Shown: positions 8,143 through 20,394, counted from the first letter of the stretch. The stretch: DNA of 64,000 bases from Hymenobacter plasmatis (GCF_020711255.1 NZ_JAJFAW010000004.1:62001-126000), one strand, 5' to 3'. The notes: a model not told the origin generated them from the sequence alone. Numbers and translations are program-made.

Positions 8143-8865
8143 GTGCAAACGAGCGAAAAATTAATTGTCGTCACCGGCGGCAGCAAAGGTATCGGACGCG
8201 CCTTAGTGTCGCGCTTCCTGCGCGCGGGGCACCCAGTGGCCACCTGCGCCCGTTCGGCCGCCGATTTAACCACCCTCACAACCGAGTTGGCCGCCGATGT
8301 TCCCGGCGCACGGCTCCACACCTTGCCGGCCGACTTGAGCCAGCCCGAAGACTGCGCCCGCTTTGCTGCCTTCGTACTTGAGCTAAATCTGCCGATTGAA
8401 GTACTGATAAACAACGCCGGCGCCTTCATCCCCGGCCGCCTGCAGGACGAGCCCGCCGATGGCTCGCAGCTGCGCCAGATGCTGGCCGTGAACCTGCTCA
8501 GTGCCTACGACGTGACCCTGCCCCTGCTGCCGGGCCTCATCGCCCAAGGCCGGGGCCATATTTTCACCATTTGCTCCACCGCCAGCATCACGGCCTACCC
8601 CAACGGCGGCTCCTACGGCATTGCCAAGCACGCCCTGCTCGGCTTTACCAAAAACCTGCGGGAAGAGCTAAAGCCCAGCGGTGTGCGCGTGACGGCGGTG
8701 CTGCCGGGTCCCACCCTCACCGCCAGTTGGGAAGGCGTGGACCTGCCCACCGAGCGGTTTGTCCAGGCCGAAGACGTGGCCGAAGCCGTGTTCTCGGCGT
8801 TTTCGCTTTCGCCGCACGCCGTGGTGGAAGAGCTGCTGATTCGGCCGCAGCTGGGCGACTTGTAG
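8143..8865 (+). CDS. Short-chain dehydrogenase/reductase
   Basis: 240 residues with a classical SDR fold: cofactor motif 'TGGSKGIG' (11-18), 'NNAG' at about residue 90, and the active-site pair in 'GSYGIAKHALLG'. It should be an NAD(P)-dependent cytoplasmic oxidoreductase; the substrate cannot be deduced. The start is a GTG at 8143, which places the cofactor motif at the usual distance. It is divergent from the MlaE gene. Confidence 0.88.
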   Translation: MQTSEKLIVVTGGSKGIGRALVSRFLRAGHPVATCARSAADLTTLTTELAADVPGARLHTLPADLSQPEDCARFAAFVLELNLPIEVLINNAGAFIPGRLQDEPADGSQLRQMLAVNLLSAYDVTLPLLPGLIAQGRGHIFTICSTASITAYPNGGSYGIAKHALLGFTKNLREELKPSGVRVTAVLPGPTLTASWEGVDLPTERFVQAEDVAEAVFSAFSLSPHAVVEELLIRPQLGDL

Positions 8866-8880
8866 GAATGGCCAGCGAAC

Positions 8881-9624
8881 TTATTCGCGCTTCTGTCCCC
8901 CCTTGCCAGTCACTTTGATATCGGTATAAATCGGCGAGCCGCTGTAGTAAAACGTGCCATTGCCGGCCACGGTGCCGCCCACCGCTTCGGTAGCGCGGAC
9001 GTGGGCCGCGCCGTCGCTGTCGCGCGTCATGTTGAAGTAGCAGATGCGCGAGGCCAGGTCGTGGGCGAACAAACGCCCGGAGCCGCCGAGGGTGAAATTG
9101 AAGCCGTCGGTGCTGCCGCGCAGGTTTACATCGCCCAGCTCGTATAAGTCGAGGTACACCTGGCGGGCTTTCAGGGTGAGGTCGAAATCGCCGGCTCCTA
9201 CCAAATGGAAGAAGATGGTGTCCTTCACAAACTCGCCCACGGTGCTCACGTTGCCCTGCCCGCGCAGAAACACGTTGGTGATACGGGGCAGGTGCAGGGT
9301 TACTTCGCGGGGCGTGTCGTAGCTGCGGGCCCAGTTGCAGCTGCTGGTGTTATTTATTTCCAGGCTGTTGCCTTTGCGCGTGAACTCAATGTCCGTCATC
9401 AGGTTTTCGCCGGTGCGCACTTCGGCGTAGGTCTGGGTGTCCTGCACCAGGCGCAGGTCCACGTTGTCGTAGGCCGTTACGGTTACGAGGTCGGGGGCTA
9501 CTTCGCGGCGTTCGGTGATGACGGTGCCCGTGCTTTTCAGGCAGTCGGTGCCGTGCCCGGGGCCGCAGGTGCTCAGGCCCGCCGCCAGCGCCGCCCCCAG
9601 CCCCGCGCGCCCCAGCCGCTTCAT
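8881..9624 (-). CDS. DUF2807-type (head GIN domain) putative lipoprotein
   Basis: 247 residues. A short signal sequence ends at 'LSTC', a plausible lipobox. It is followed by a beta-rich domain with repeated 'VDLRLVQD', 'VFLRGQGNVST', 'LVGAGDFDLTL' and 'LGGSGRLFAHDL' strands, typical of the DUF2807 right-handed beta-helix family of Bacteroidota. It is probably an envelope adhesin-like or binding protein of unknown role. The frame is open far upstream, but that region is the coding strand of the divergent SDR gene. The ATG at 9624 ('MKRLGRAG') gives a proper signal peptide. Confidence 0.78.
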   Translation of the reverse strand: MKRLGRAGLGAALAAGLSTCGPGHGTDCLKSTGTVITERREVAPDLVTVTAYDNVDLRLVQDTQTYAEVRTGENLMTDIEFTRKGNSLEINNTSSCNWARSYDTPREVTLHLPRITNVFLRGQGNVSTVGEFVKDTIFFHLVGAGDFDLTLKARQVYLDLYELGDVNLRGSTDGFNFTLGGSGRLFAHDLASRICYFNMTRDSDGAAHVRATEAVGGTVAGNGTFYYSGSPIYTDIKVTGKGGQKRE

Positions 9625-9705
9625 CTTCCCAAACCCCCTTGTGCCGCTAACTTGCGGCCGCAAATTCGTATAGCGCATTTGCATTCTTAATTTTCTCAAA
9701 GATAA

Positions 9706-10398
9706 ATGGACCTCACCGGCAAAGTAGCCATCGTCACGGGCGCGAGCAAAGGAATAGGACGGGCCACCGTGGAAGCCCTGCTGGCCCGCGGAGCCGCCGT
9801 AGCGGGCTGGGGCCGCACCGCCCCCGAAGGCCTGGTGCACGACCAGTTTCAGTTTTTTGAATGCGACGTGCGCGACGAAGTAGCTGTGGCCGAAGCCTTC
9901 ACCAATACCATGCGGGAGTTGGGCCCGGAAATTCACGTGCTGGTAAACAACGCCGGCGTGGGCATCATGGGCGAAGTCGATGGCTTCAAATCCGAAGACT
10001 GGAAAGCGATGTTCGATACCAACGTACACGGGGTTTTTCTGTGCACCCGTGCCGTGCTCCCGCAGATGAAGCGCCAGCACCAGGGTCACATCGTGAACGT
10101 GGCCTCGCTGGCCGGCACGGCGGGCACCGCCGGAATGTCGGGCTACTGCGCCACCAAATTTGCCGTGCGCGGCTTTTCCGATGCGCTGTTTAAGGAAGTA
10201 CGGCCAGCCGGCATCCGCGTCACGTGCGTGATGCCGGGCTCGGTAGAGACCCATTTCAACGGCAACCAGCCCGGAGCCACGCCCGACCCGCATAAAATGA
10301 CGCCCGAATCCGTTGCTGCGGCGATGGTGCACGCCATTGAAGCCCCGGACACGACCATGATTTCCGAAATTCAGCTGCGTCCGGCGCAGGTTAAATAA
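9706..10398 (+). CDS. Short-chain dehydrogenase/reductase
   Basis: 230 residues with a classical SDR fold: 'TGASKGIG' (11-18), 'NNAGVG', and the catalytic Tyr/Lys in 'SGYCATKFA'. 'VMPGSVET' follows as in FabG/3-ketoacyl reductase relatives. The substrate is unknown. The start ATG at 9706 fits the family exactly. It diverges from the lipoprotein gene across 81 bp. Confidence 0.88.
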   Translation: MDLTGKVAIVTGASKGIGRATVEALLARGAAVAGWGRTAPEGLVHDQFQFFECDVRDEVAVAEAFTNTMRELGPEIHVLVNNAGVGIMGEVDGFKSEDWKAMFDTNVHGVFLCTRAVLPQMKRQHQGHIVNVASLAGTAGTAGMSGYCATKFAVRGFSDALFKEVRPAGIRVTCVMPGSVETHFNGNQPGATPDPHKMTPESVAAAMVHAIEAPDTTMISEIQLRPAQVK

Positions 10399-10410
10399 TT
10401 CAAAGCCTTT

Positions 10411-10506
10411 ATGGCCAACTGGAAAGGTGTTTTGATGAGCTTTGCAGCGGCGGCAGCCTGCATTCTCACCTTTCTATTACTGGTGAGCAGAGTCGGTGAC
10501 CAATAA
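10411..10506 (+). CDS. Possible 31-residue membrane peptide
   Basis: A short frame starts with ATG 12 nt after the SDR stop and ends 6 nt before the gldA start. It encodes a charged start, one hydrophobic helix (about residues 8-25, 'MSFAAAAACILTFLLLV') and a polar tail. The tight spacing on both sides fits a small gene in the SDR-gldA transcript. Chance remains possible at this length. Confidence 0.35.
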   Translation: MANWKGVLMSFAAAAACILTFLLLVSRVGDQ

Positions 10507-10512
10507 AAAAGC

Positions 10513-11421
10513 ATGGTAGAAATAGAACACCTGACCAAAACCTACGGCACCCAAAACGCCGTGGACGACATCAGCTTCACGGCTGGCAAGGGCGAAATCG
10601 TGGGTTTCCTGGGGCCAAATGGCGCGGGCAAAAGCACCACGATGAAGATTGCCACCGGCTACCTTCCTCCTACCTCCGGCACGGTGCGCGTGGCCGGGCA
10701 CGACGTGCTCACCGAAAGCCTGGCCGTGCGCCGGCACGTGGGCTACCTGCCCGAGCACAACCCGCTCTACCTCGACATGTACGTGCACGAGTACCTCGAA
10801 TTCATCGGTTCGGTGCACGGGCTGCGGGGTTCCGGCTTGCGCACGCGCGTGGCCGAACTGGTGCGGCGCGTGGGCCTGAGCCGCGAGCAGAACAAGCAAA
10901 TCGGCGCGCTCAGCAAGGGCTACCGGCAGCGGGTTGGGCTGGCCCAGGCCCTCATTCACGACCCGGACGTGCTGATTCTGGACGAGCCAACCACCGGCCT
11001 CGACCCCAACCAGATTCTGGAAATCCGGCAGCTCATCCGGGAAGTGGGCGAAGACAAAACCGTCATTTTCAGCACCCACATTTTGCCCGAAGTCACGGCC
11101 CTGTGCTCGCGCGTGCTCATTATCAGCCGGGGCAAGCTGGTGGCCGACAGCCCCGTGGCCGAGCTGGCCGCCCGCGCCGCCGGCGAAACCGTGGTGCGCG
11201 CCGAGTTTGAAGGCACCGTGGCCCCGGCCCTGCTGGCCAAGCTGCCGGGCGTGCGCCACGTCGAAACCGCGCCGGATGGAGCCATCCTGCTCCGCACCGC
11301 TCCCGGCACCGACCCGCGCGCGGCCGTGTCGCGGCTGGCTGCGCAGGAAGGCTGGATATTGCTGGGCCTGCGGCAGGAGCAACAGAGCCTGGAAGAGGTG
11401 TTTGGGGAATTGACGAAATAA
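10513..11421 (+). CDS. gldA: Gliding motility ABC transporter ATPase GldA
   Basis: 302 residues. Walker A is 'GPNGAGKST' (34-42), the signature region 'LSKGYRQRVGLAQAL', Walker B 'VLILDEPTTGLDPNQ', and the switch histidine is in 'STHILPEV'. The C-terminal ~80 residues form the extra domain ending 'QQSLEEVFGELTK', as in GldA. GldA works with GldF and GldG as an ABC complex needed for gliding in Flavobacterium johnsoniae. gldF and gldG follow, separated from gldA by a dispersed repeat. Confidence 0.92.
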   Translation: MVEIEHLTKTYGTQNAVDDISFTAGKGEIVGFLGPNGAGKSTTMKIATGYLPPTSGTVRVAGHDVLTESLAVRRHVGYLPEHNPLYLDMYVHEYLEFIGSVHGLRGSGLRTRVAELVRRVGLSREQNKQIGALSKGYRQRVGLAQALIHDPDVLILDEPTTGLDPNQILEIRQLIREVGEDKTVIFSTHILPEVTALCSRVLIISRGKLVADSPVAELAARAAGETVVRAEFEGTVAPALLAKLPGVRHVETAPDGAILLRTAPGTDPRAAVSRLAAQEGWILLGLRQEQQSLEEVFGELTK

Positions 11422-11424
11422 TCT

Positions 11425-11531
11425 GCTGTCATGCTGACGCAGGAAGCATCTTATCGCCGCTGCTTACGTCAGAAATACTAATCCATGCTGCGCTAGCCTG
11501 ATAAGATGCTTCGCGAGCTCAGCGTGACAAG
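11425..11531. repeat. Family A intergenic repeat inside the gld cluster
   Basis: CTGTCATGCTGACGCAGG then AAGCATCTTATC on the left; GATAAGATGCTTCGCGAG then CTCAGCGTGACAAG on the right. The outer and inner parts pair well, the middle poorly. It sits between gldA and gldF, which should be co-transcribed. Confidence 0.75.
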
Positions 11532-11537
11532 AACCCT

Positions 11538-12263
11538 ATGCTAACAATCCTTCAAAAAGAATTCAACGCCTTCCTGAACTCCCCTGTGGCCTACGTGGTG
11601 CTGGGCGTGTTTCTGATTGCGACCGGCCTGTTCGTCTGGGTTTTTCCCGACAGCAGCGTGCTGGACTACGGTTACGCCGACCTGCAAACGCTATTCAATC
11701 TGGCCCCGTGGATATTCCTGTTTCTGATTCCGGCCATCACCATGCGCACGTTTGCGGAGGAAAAAAAGGCCGGCACCATTGAGCTGCTCCTCACCCGCCC
11801 GCTCACCGATGGACAGATTATCGGCGGCAAGTACCTGGCCTGCTTTCTCCTGGCCTTGCTGGCCCTGATTCCGACGCTACTGTATTACTTCTCGGTCTAC
11901 AAGTTGGGCAACCCGGAAGGCAACATCGATTCGGCCGCCACGGTGGGCTCGTACCTGGGACTGGCGCTGCTGGCGGCGGTGTTTGCGGCCATCGGCATTC
12001 TGGCCTCTGCCCTCACGCGCGACCAGATTATTGCGTTTCTGGTGGCGGTGGTGGGCTGTTTCCTGGTGTACTCCGGGTTCGATTCGCTGGCGTCGGTGCT
12101 GGAAGGCGGCCCGGCCTACTATGTGAGCCAGCTGGGCATTGCGGCGCACTACCGCGACTTGAGCAAGGGCCTGATTGACTCGCGCGACTTGGTTTATTTC
12201 TTCAGCGTGGTAGCGGTGGCTTTGCAGGCCACGCGACTGGCCTTACGCAGCCGGAACTGGTAA
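11538..12263 (+). CDS. gldF: Gliding motility ABC transporter permease GldF
   Basis: 241 residues with six predicted membrane helices. 'MLTILQKEFNAFLNSPVAY' at the N-terminus and 'PAITMRTFAEEKKAGTIELL' match the ABC-2 permease/GldF family. It is the membrane component of the GldAFG transporter. Its stop codon overlaps the gldG start codon by one base (TAATG), implying translational coupling. Confidence 0.92.
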   Translation: MLTILQKEFNAFLNSPVAYVVLGVFLIATGLFVWVFPDSSVLDYGYADLQTLFNLAPWIFLFLIPAITMRTFAEEKKAGTIELLLTRPLTDGQIIGGKYLACFLLALLALIPTLLYYFSVYKLGNPEGNIDSAATVGSYLGLALLAAVFAAIGILASALTRDQIIAFLVAVVGCFLVYSGFDSLASVLEGGPAYYVSQLGIAAHYRDLSKGLIDSRDLVYFFSVVAVALQATRLALRSRNW

Positions 12264-13993
12264 TGGAAAATACGTTGAATGATGCGCCGCTTGCGGCTCC
12301 TGTAGCGGCCTCGCGCAAGCAGCGCGACCTGCTTTACTTCGCGGCCATTCTTGGCCTCCTGCTATTGATAAACTTCGTGGCGCAGCGCTTTTTCTTCCGC
12401 ATCGACATGACGGAGGAGAAGCGCTACACGATGTCGCCAGCCACCAAAACGCTGCTGCGCGAACTCAAGCAGCCGGTTACCATCACGGTGTACCTTACCG
12501 GCGATTTCCCACCCGCCTTCCGCCGCCTGGAGCAGGGCGTGCGCGAAACGCTGACCGAGTTCCAGGTGTACGGCGGGGCCAATTTGAACTACATTTTCAT
12601 CGACCCCAGCGCCGCCAGCACCGAGGCGGCCCGCAACCAGTTTTACGCCTCTCTCATCAAAAAAGGCTTGAAGCCCACCAACCTCGGCGCCACCGAAAAC
12701 GGCAAGCGTGTGGAGAAAATCATCTTCCCCTGGGCAGTGGTAAGCGTGGGCGGCCAGGACAAAAACGTGCTGCTGCTGCGCGGCAACCAAGCCGCTGCGG
12801 CCGACGTGCGGCTCAATCAAAGCATTGAAGGGCTGGAGTATGAGCTGGCCAGCACCATCCGCGCGCTCGTGCCCGGGCTGCGCAAACGCATCGGGGTAAT
12901 TGAAGGCCACGGCGAGCTCAGCAACGCCCAGGCCGGCGACATGCTCAGCACCTGGCAGCAGCAGTACGACGTGTACCGCGTCACGCTTAGCAAAGTGCCT
13001 GACTTGCGCGCCCTCGATGCCGTAGTGGTGGCCCAGCCCAAGTCGCCCTATTCGGAAGACGACAAGTTCAAGCTCGACCAGTTCATCACCCAAGGCGGCA
13101 AGGCGCTGTTCTTTGTAGATGCCCTGAGCGTAGACCTCGACAGCGTGAGCCGCAACGGCGTGGCGCTGGCCACGCCCTACAACCTCAACCTCGACGACCT
13201 GTTTTTCAAGTACGGCCTGCGCGTGAACCAGAACCTGCTGCTCGACCTCAACTGCGGCCAGATTCCCCTCGTGACCGGCATGGAGGGCAATAAGCCCAAA
13301 ATTGAGCCAATGCCCTGGCAGCTCTACCCGCTCATCAACAAGTTCAGCCCGCACCCCATCACCCGCAACCTCGATGCGGTGTATCTGAAATTCACGGGTA
13401 ATCTGGATACCGTGAAGGCCGTGGGCATCCGCAAAACGCCGCTGATGACCACCTCGCGCTACACCCGCGTGCTGCCCGCGCCCGTGCCCATCAACTTCAA
13501 CGACGCCCGCCTGGAGCCCAACCCCAAGCTGTACCAGAAAGGCTTCCAGCCGGTGGCTTACCTGCTCGAAGGCCAGTTCCCCTCGCTCTTTGCCAACCGC
13601 GCCCGGCCCGGCACCCTGCAGTTCCAGCCCGAAAAATCGCCCAACGGGAAACCCAGCAAAGTGCTGGTTATTTCCGACGGCGACTTCATCCGCTCAGAAA
13701 TCGACCCCAAAACCGGCAACCCCTACCGCCTGGGCTTCGACCGCCTGGCCAACACCGAATTTGCCAACCGCGAGCTGGTGCTGAACGCCACCGACTACCT
13801 GCTCGACGAAACCGGCCTCATCTCGGTGCGCGGCAAGCAAATCACCCTACGGCCCCTGGATAAGGTGAAGCTGGCCGAGCAGCGCCGCCGCTGGCAGCTG
13901 CTCAACCTGGGCGCCCCGCTGGCCTTACTTGGGCTGTTTGGCGCCGTGCGGGCGTGGCGCCGGAAGCGGCGCTATGCGCACTTCGCGGTCTAA
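12263..13993 (+). CDS. gldG: Gliding motility ABC transporter auxiliary component GldG
   Basis: 576 residues. An N-terminal membrane helix (~25-42) precedes a large periplasmic part with 'FRIDMTEEKRYTMSPATKTL' and a GldG/ABC-auxiliary (DUF4350-like) domain containing 'RIGVIEGHGELS'. A C-terminal membrane helix (~548-566) and a basic tail follow. It completes GldAFG and overlaps gldF by one base. Family assignment is firm; its mechanistic role is unsettled. Confidence 0.92.
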   Translation: MENTLNDAPLAAPVAASRKQRDLLYFAAILGLLLLINFVAQRFFFRIDMTEEKRYTMSPATKTLLRELKQPVTITVYLTGDFPPAFRRLEQGVRETLTEFQVYGGANLNYIFIDPSAASTEAARNQFYASLIKKGLKPTNLGATENGKRVEKIIFPWAVVSVGGQDKNVLLLRGNQAAAADVRLNQSIEGLEYELASTIRALVPGLRKRIGVIEGHGELSNAQAGDMLSTWQQQYDVYRVTLSKVPDLRALDAVVVAQPKSPYSEDDKFKLDQFITQGGKALFFVDALSVDLDSVSRNGVALATPYNLNLDDLFFKYGLRVNQNLLLDLNCGQIPLVTGMEGNKPKIEPMPWQLYPLINKFSPHPITRNLDAVYLKFTGNLDTVKAVGIRKTPLMTTSRYTRVLPAPVPINFNDARLEPNPKLYQKGFQPVAYLLEGQFPSLFANRARPGTLQFQPEKSPNGKPSKVLVISDGDFIRSEIDPKTGNPYRLGFDRLANTEFANRELVLNATDYLLDETGLISVRGKQITLRPLDKVKLAEQRRRWQLLNLGAPLALLGLFGAVRAWRRKRRYAHFAV

Positions 13994-14028
13994 CAACGTT
14001 GATTCGCGATTGGCTCACTTTTTTGCCC

Positions 14029-14658
14029 ATGGATATTTCCCTATTGGACCTTTCATCGGCGGCGGGCTTGGTGGCCACCGTGGTGCTCACCGCCAACTTT
14101 CTGCTGGGCATGATGCTCGGCACGGCCTACCGGAAGTCGTGGTATTGGAAGAAAGCCCCGCCCTTCGTGAAGCGCATTCCGGTGGCCGACGTCCACAACT
14201 GGACGGCTTACGTGGCCCTGGCCGTGGCCGTCGTGCATCCGCTGTTGCTGGTGGTCGATAAAACGTCAAAGTTCACGCTGGTTGACGTGCTGTTTCCCCT
14301 GCATGCTCCAAACCAGCGGCTTTTTGTGGCCTTGGGTGCCCTGGCATTTTACGCCTTGGTGCTCGTGGTGCTCACCTCGCAGGATGGCATCCGGAAGCGC
14401 ATGGGGTTTCGCGCCTGGAAAAACGTGCACCTGATTTCCTACGCCACCGCCCTGCTGTTCGTGGTGCACGGCGTGGTGATGGACCCGCTGCTGAAGGACC
14501 GGCCGGTAGATTTCTTTGATGCAGAAAAAGTGCTGAGCGAAGGCTGCGCCCTGCTGCTGCTCGTGGCCACCTGGTTCCGGTTTCGGTACCAGATGGCCAA
14601 ACGAAACGCACTGGCTAAGCAGACCTTGGCCCCAATTGGTGAGACGGGCAAGCGGTAA
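14029..14658 (+). CDS. Ferric-reductase-like heme membrane protein
   Basis: 209 residues with about five to six membrane helices. Histidines in 'HNWTAYVALAVAVVHP' and 'HLISYATALLFVVHG' lie one helix-turn pattern apart in two helices, as heme ligands do in the ferric reductase-like (YedZ/MsrQ, NOX) superfamily. It lacks a flavin/NAD domain, so it is closer to the small cytochrome type. The ATG at 14029 is 35 nt past the gldG stop. An earlier in-frame ATG at 13954 lies inside gldG and was not used. It may be co-transcribed with gldAFG. Confidence 0.72.
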   Translation: MDISLLDLSSAAGLVATVVLTANFLLGMMLGTAYRKSWYWKKAPPFVKRIPVADVHNWTAYVALAVAVVHPLLLVVDKTSKFTLVDVLFPLHAPNQRLFVALGALAFYALVLVVLTSQDGIRKRMGFRAWKNVHLISYATALLFVVHGVVMDPLLKDRPVDFFDAEKVLSEGCALLLLVATWFRFRYQMAKRNALAKQTLAPIGETGKR

Positions 14659-14669
14659 TTTTAGCTGCG

Positions 14670-17900
<3,231 letters not shown>

Positions 17901-18138
17901 AAGAGAATGAGTGGGAATTGCTTTTCGAAGCTAAGGAAGTCAGCAATAGCGCCCGCCAGCCGCCAGACGCTTAGCGCTCCACAAGGTATTGCCGTATTCT
18001 TTCTCAGCAAGCAGAAACGCGTCGCAGCCCCTTCCAACTAGCAGTACTACATAGACCGGTTGTTGCGCATATCAGCATCGCCAAAATTCTTAATTCACTC
18101 CTCTCCCTACGTCACTTCCAAAGCCCAACCCCGCCACG

Positions 18139-18146
18139 TATCTTTG
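18139..18146 (+). promoter_or_regulatory. TAnnTTTG -7 box for dnaN
   Basis: TATCTTTG lies 31 nt before the dnaN ATG, predicting a leader of about 25 nt. Confidence 0.6.
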
Positions 18147-18177
18147 CCGTCCCTCACTCAACGCACAGGCCTTTCTT

Positions 18178-19302
18178 ATGAAATTTATTGTTTCGTCCTC
18201 CGCTCTGCTCAAGCAGCTGCAAAGCATCAACGGCGTGGTTACGAACAACCCCGTGGTGCCCATTCTGGAGAACTTTCTTTTTGAGATTGAGGCCGGTAAG
18301 CTGACCATCACGGCCTCCGACCTGGAGACCAGCATGATTACCGAGCTGCCGGTAGAAGCCCGCGAAACCGGCCGGATTGCGGCCCCGGCGCGCATCCTGC
18401 TCGACACCCTGAAGAACCTCCCCGACCAGCCCGTGACCTTCACGCTGGACGAGGAAACCTACACCATTGAAATTAGCTCTTCCAACGGCCGCTACAAGCT
18501 GGCCGGCGAGAACGCCGCCGACTTTCCGCGTGTGCCCGTGGTGAAGGGTTCGGCCCCGATTGAGATGCCGTCGTCGTCGTTGGCCCGGGCCATCAACAAG
18601 ACCATCTTCGCGGTAAGCACCGACGAGCTGCGCCCCGCCATGACCGGCATTCTGGTGCAACTGGCCGACAACCAGGTAACCTTCGTGGCCACCGACGGCC
18701 ACCGCCTGCTGCGCTACCGCCGCCAGGACGTGGGCGCCGGCCAAACCGCCAACCTCATCATCCCGCGCAAAGCCTTCAACCTGCTGAAAGGCACGCTGCC
18801 CTCCGAGGCTACGCCGGTGAAGATGGAGTTCAACCAGAGCAACGCCTTCTTCAGCTTCAACCAGATGCGCCTGGTGTGCCGCCTGATTGACGAGCGCTAC
18901 CCGGACTACGAAAACGTGATTCCGGTGAGCAACCCCAACAAGCTCATCATCAACCGCGCTGAGCTGCTCAATTCGGTGCGCCGCATCAGCATCTACTCCA
19001 ACAAGACCACCCACCAGGTGCGCCTGCGCCTGGCCGGCTCCGAGCTGGTGGTATCGGCCGAGGACCTGGACTTCAGCAACGAAGCCAAGGAGACCCTCAC
19101 CTGCCAGTACGACGGCGAAGACATGGAAATCGGCTTCAACGCCCGCTTCCTCCTGGAAATGCTTTCCAATATTGACTCCGAGGAAATCACCCTGGAGCTG
19201 AGCACGCCCAACCGCGCCGGCCTGCTCATGCCCACCACTCCGGACGACAACGAAAGCATCCTGATGCTGGTGATGCCGGTGATGCTCAACAACTACGTTT
19301 AG
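18178..19302 (+). CDS. dnaN: DNA polymerase III beta subunit (sliding clamp)
   Basis: 374 residues, full length. Family signatures include 'MKFIVSSSALLKQLQ', 'RPAMTGILVQLADNQVTFVATDGHRLLRYRR' (in two parts: 'RPAMTGILVQL' and 'FVATDGHRL') and the C-terminal 'MLVMPVMLNNYV'. It forms the ring-shaped clamp that tethers the replicative polymerase. Neither dnaA nor recF is adjacent, as is common in Bacteroidota. A near-perfect family A repeat separates it from gldC. Confidence 0.97.
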   Translation: MKFIVSSSALLKQLQSINGVVTNNPVVPILENFLFEIEAGKLTITASDLETSMITELPVEARETGRIAAPARILLDTLKNLPDQPVTFTLDEETYTIEISSSNGRYKLAGENAADFPRVPVVKGSAPIEMPSSSLARAINKTIFAVSTDELRPAMTGILVQLADNQVTFVATDGHRLLRYRRQDVGAGQTANLIIPRKAFNLLKGTLPSEATPVKMEFNQSNAFFSFNQMRLVCRLIDERYPDYENVIPVSNPNKLIINRAELLNSVRRISIYSNKTTHQVRLRLAGSELVVSAEDLDFSNEAKETLTCQYDGEDMEIGFNARFLLEMLSNIDSEEITLELSTPNRAGLLMPTTPDDNESILMLVMPVMLNNYV

Positions 19303-19319
19303 TAGATTTTTTACCTCCG

Positions 19320-19411
19320 AACGTCATGCAGGGCGGAGCGAAGCATCTTTACTGCAATAGTATTTAAGTACTTACGCGGTAAAGATGCTTCGCTCCGCCC
19401 TGCATGACGTT
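19320..19411. repeat. Family A repeat with near-perfect arms
   Basis: Two arms of about 33 bp (outer AACGTCATGCAGGGCGGAGC, inner GAAGCATCTTTAC) pair perfectly around a 26-nt centre. It fills the dnaN-gldC gap. Confidence 0.85.
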
Positions 19412-19439
19412 CTTATTTTATTGTTTCGATACACCCAAG

Positions 19440-19775
19440 ATGAAAAAATCAGAAATCCGCTTCAGCATTGCCCTCGACGAAAACAAAGTCCCCGAGGCAA
19501 TTAGCTGGTCGGCCACCGATGCGGGGCCGGACATCCACTTCGCCAAAGCCATCAACATTGCGCTGTGGGACCGGGAGCAGGTAGGCACCATGAAAATTGA
19601 CCTCTGGACCAAGGACATGCCCGTCGATGAAATGAAGCGCTTCTGCGTGGACAACATCGGCTCCATGGCCGAAAACATTGTGACGGCTACCGACGACAAG
19701 GAAATGGCCGCCAAAATGCGGGCCCTCTGCAAAGAGCTGTCCGATTACCTCGACAAACAAGAGCAGGGTCGCTAA
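19440..19775 (+). CDS. gldC: Gliding motility protein GldC
   Basis: 111 residues beginning 'MKKSEIRFSIALDENKVPE' with 'ISWSATDAG', 'KAINIALWDRE', 'LWTKDMPVDEMKRF' and 'LCKELSDYL', all GldC hallmarks. GldC is a small cytoplasmic protein that aids gliding in F. johnsoniae, where it sits with gldB; here it follows dnaN instead. The ATG at 19440 was chosen over an upstream in-frame ATG at 19404, which lies within the repeat. A strong terminator follows. Confidence 0.9.
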   Translation: MKKSEIRFSIALDENKVPEAISWSATDAGPDIHFAKAINIALWDREQVGTMKIDLWTKDMPVDEMKRFCVDNIGSMAENIVTATDDKEMAAKMRALCKELSDYLDKQEQGR

Positions 19776-19787
19776 GCCTCTGCCCCA

Positions 19788-19828
19788 ACAAAAAAGGCCC
19801 GTCGCAAATAGCGACGGGCCTTTTTTGT
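19788..19828. terminator. Bidirectional terminator after gldC
   Basis: An 18-bp perfect stem (ACAAAAAAGGCCCGTCGC and its complement) closes a 5-nt loop. It lies between gldC and the leftward gene at 19846-20394 and fits both. Confidence 0.9.
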
Positions 19829-19845
19829 ATTTAGAATCTACTTGC

Positions 19846-20394
19846 TTAGCGAGCGTTCCGGCCAAGGTTACCAGCCGGCCGACTGGTCGGCTTGGCTTTG
19901 GTGGGGGCAATAACGGCATTGTTGGCCCGGGCCGGCGCAGGGTTCTGCACGGCCTCCGTCAGCAAGATGCTGGCCGACTGTGAGGCATAGTCCTTATCGT
20001 ACTTATAGTAGGTGGAGCGGGCACTAAAGTAGCTGGAGTATTGGTCGTTGCTTAGCACGTCCTGCAGCTCCTTGTCGCGTTCCTTGCACACGCCTTTGCA
20101 CTCTGCGTCAATCACGGCCGGGTTGCCGGCGTTCTTGCGCTCAATGGCCGCCATCTTGGCAATTTTATCGTCGTTGATGGCGCGGAGCTTACCCGCCTGA
20201 TACCCGTTCAGGTGCAGGTCGCGCACCATCTGATTGCTGAGGCGAGCGGCTCGGGCCTCCACCGCATTGAGACGGGGGCTGGACTGGGTTTTATCCTGTA
20301 ACTGAACCGTGGAAGCAGTCGGGGCTTGCTGGGCAGAAGCACCACCGGCCAGAAGCGCCAGCAGCATAGAAGCAAAAGCTTTTTTCGTAGTCAT
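19846..20394 (-). CDS. Small secreted protein, possibly Spy/CpxP-like
   Basis: 182 residues. A signal peptide ending 'ASAQQ' is followed by a helical, charged middle ('MVRDLHLNGYQAGKLRAIND', 'KIAKMAAIERKN') and 'LQDVLSNDQYSSYFSAR'. This resembles periplasmic Spy/CpxP (LTxxQ) helical proteins common in Bacteroidota, but the assignment is only by pattern. Two cysteines in 'ECKGVCKERD' are notable. The ATG at 20394 gives a clean signal peptide; an upstream ATG at 20427 would add 11 residues. Confidence 0.65.
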   Translation of the reverse strand: MTTKKAFASMLLALLAGGASAQQAPTASTVQLQDKTQSSPRLNAVEARAARLSNQMVRDLHLNGYQAGKLRAINDDKIAKMAAIERKNAGNPAVIDAECKGVCKERDKELQDVLSNDQYSSYFSARSTYYKYDKDYASQSASILLTEAVQNPAPARANNAVIAPTKAKPTSRPAGNLGRNAR

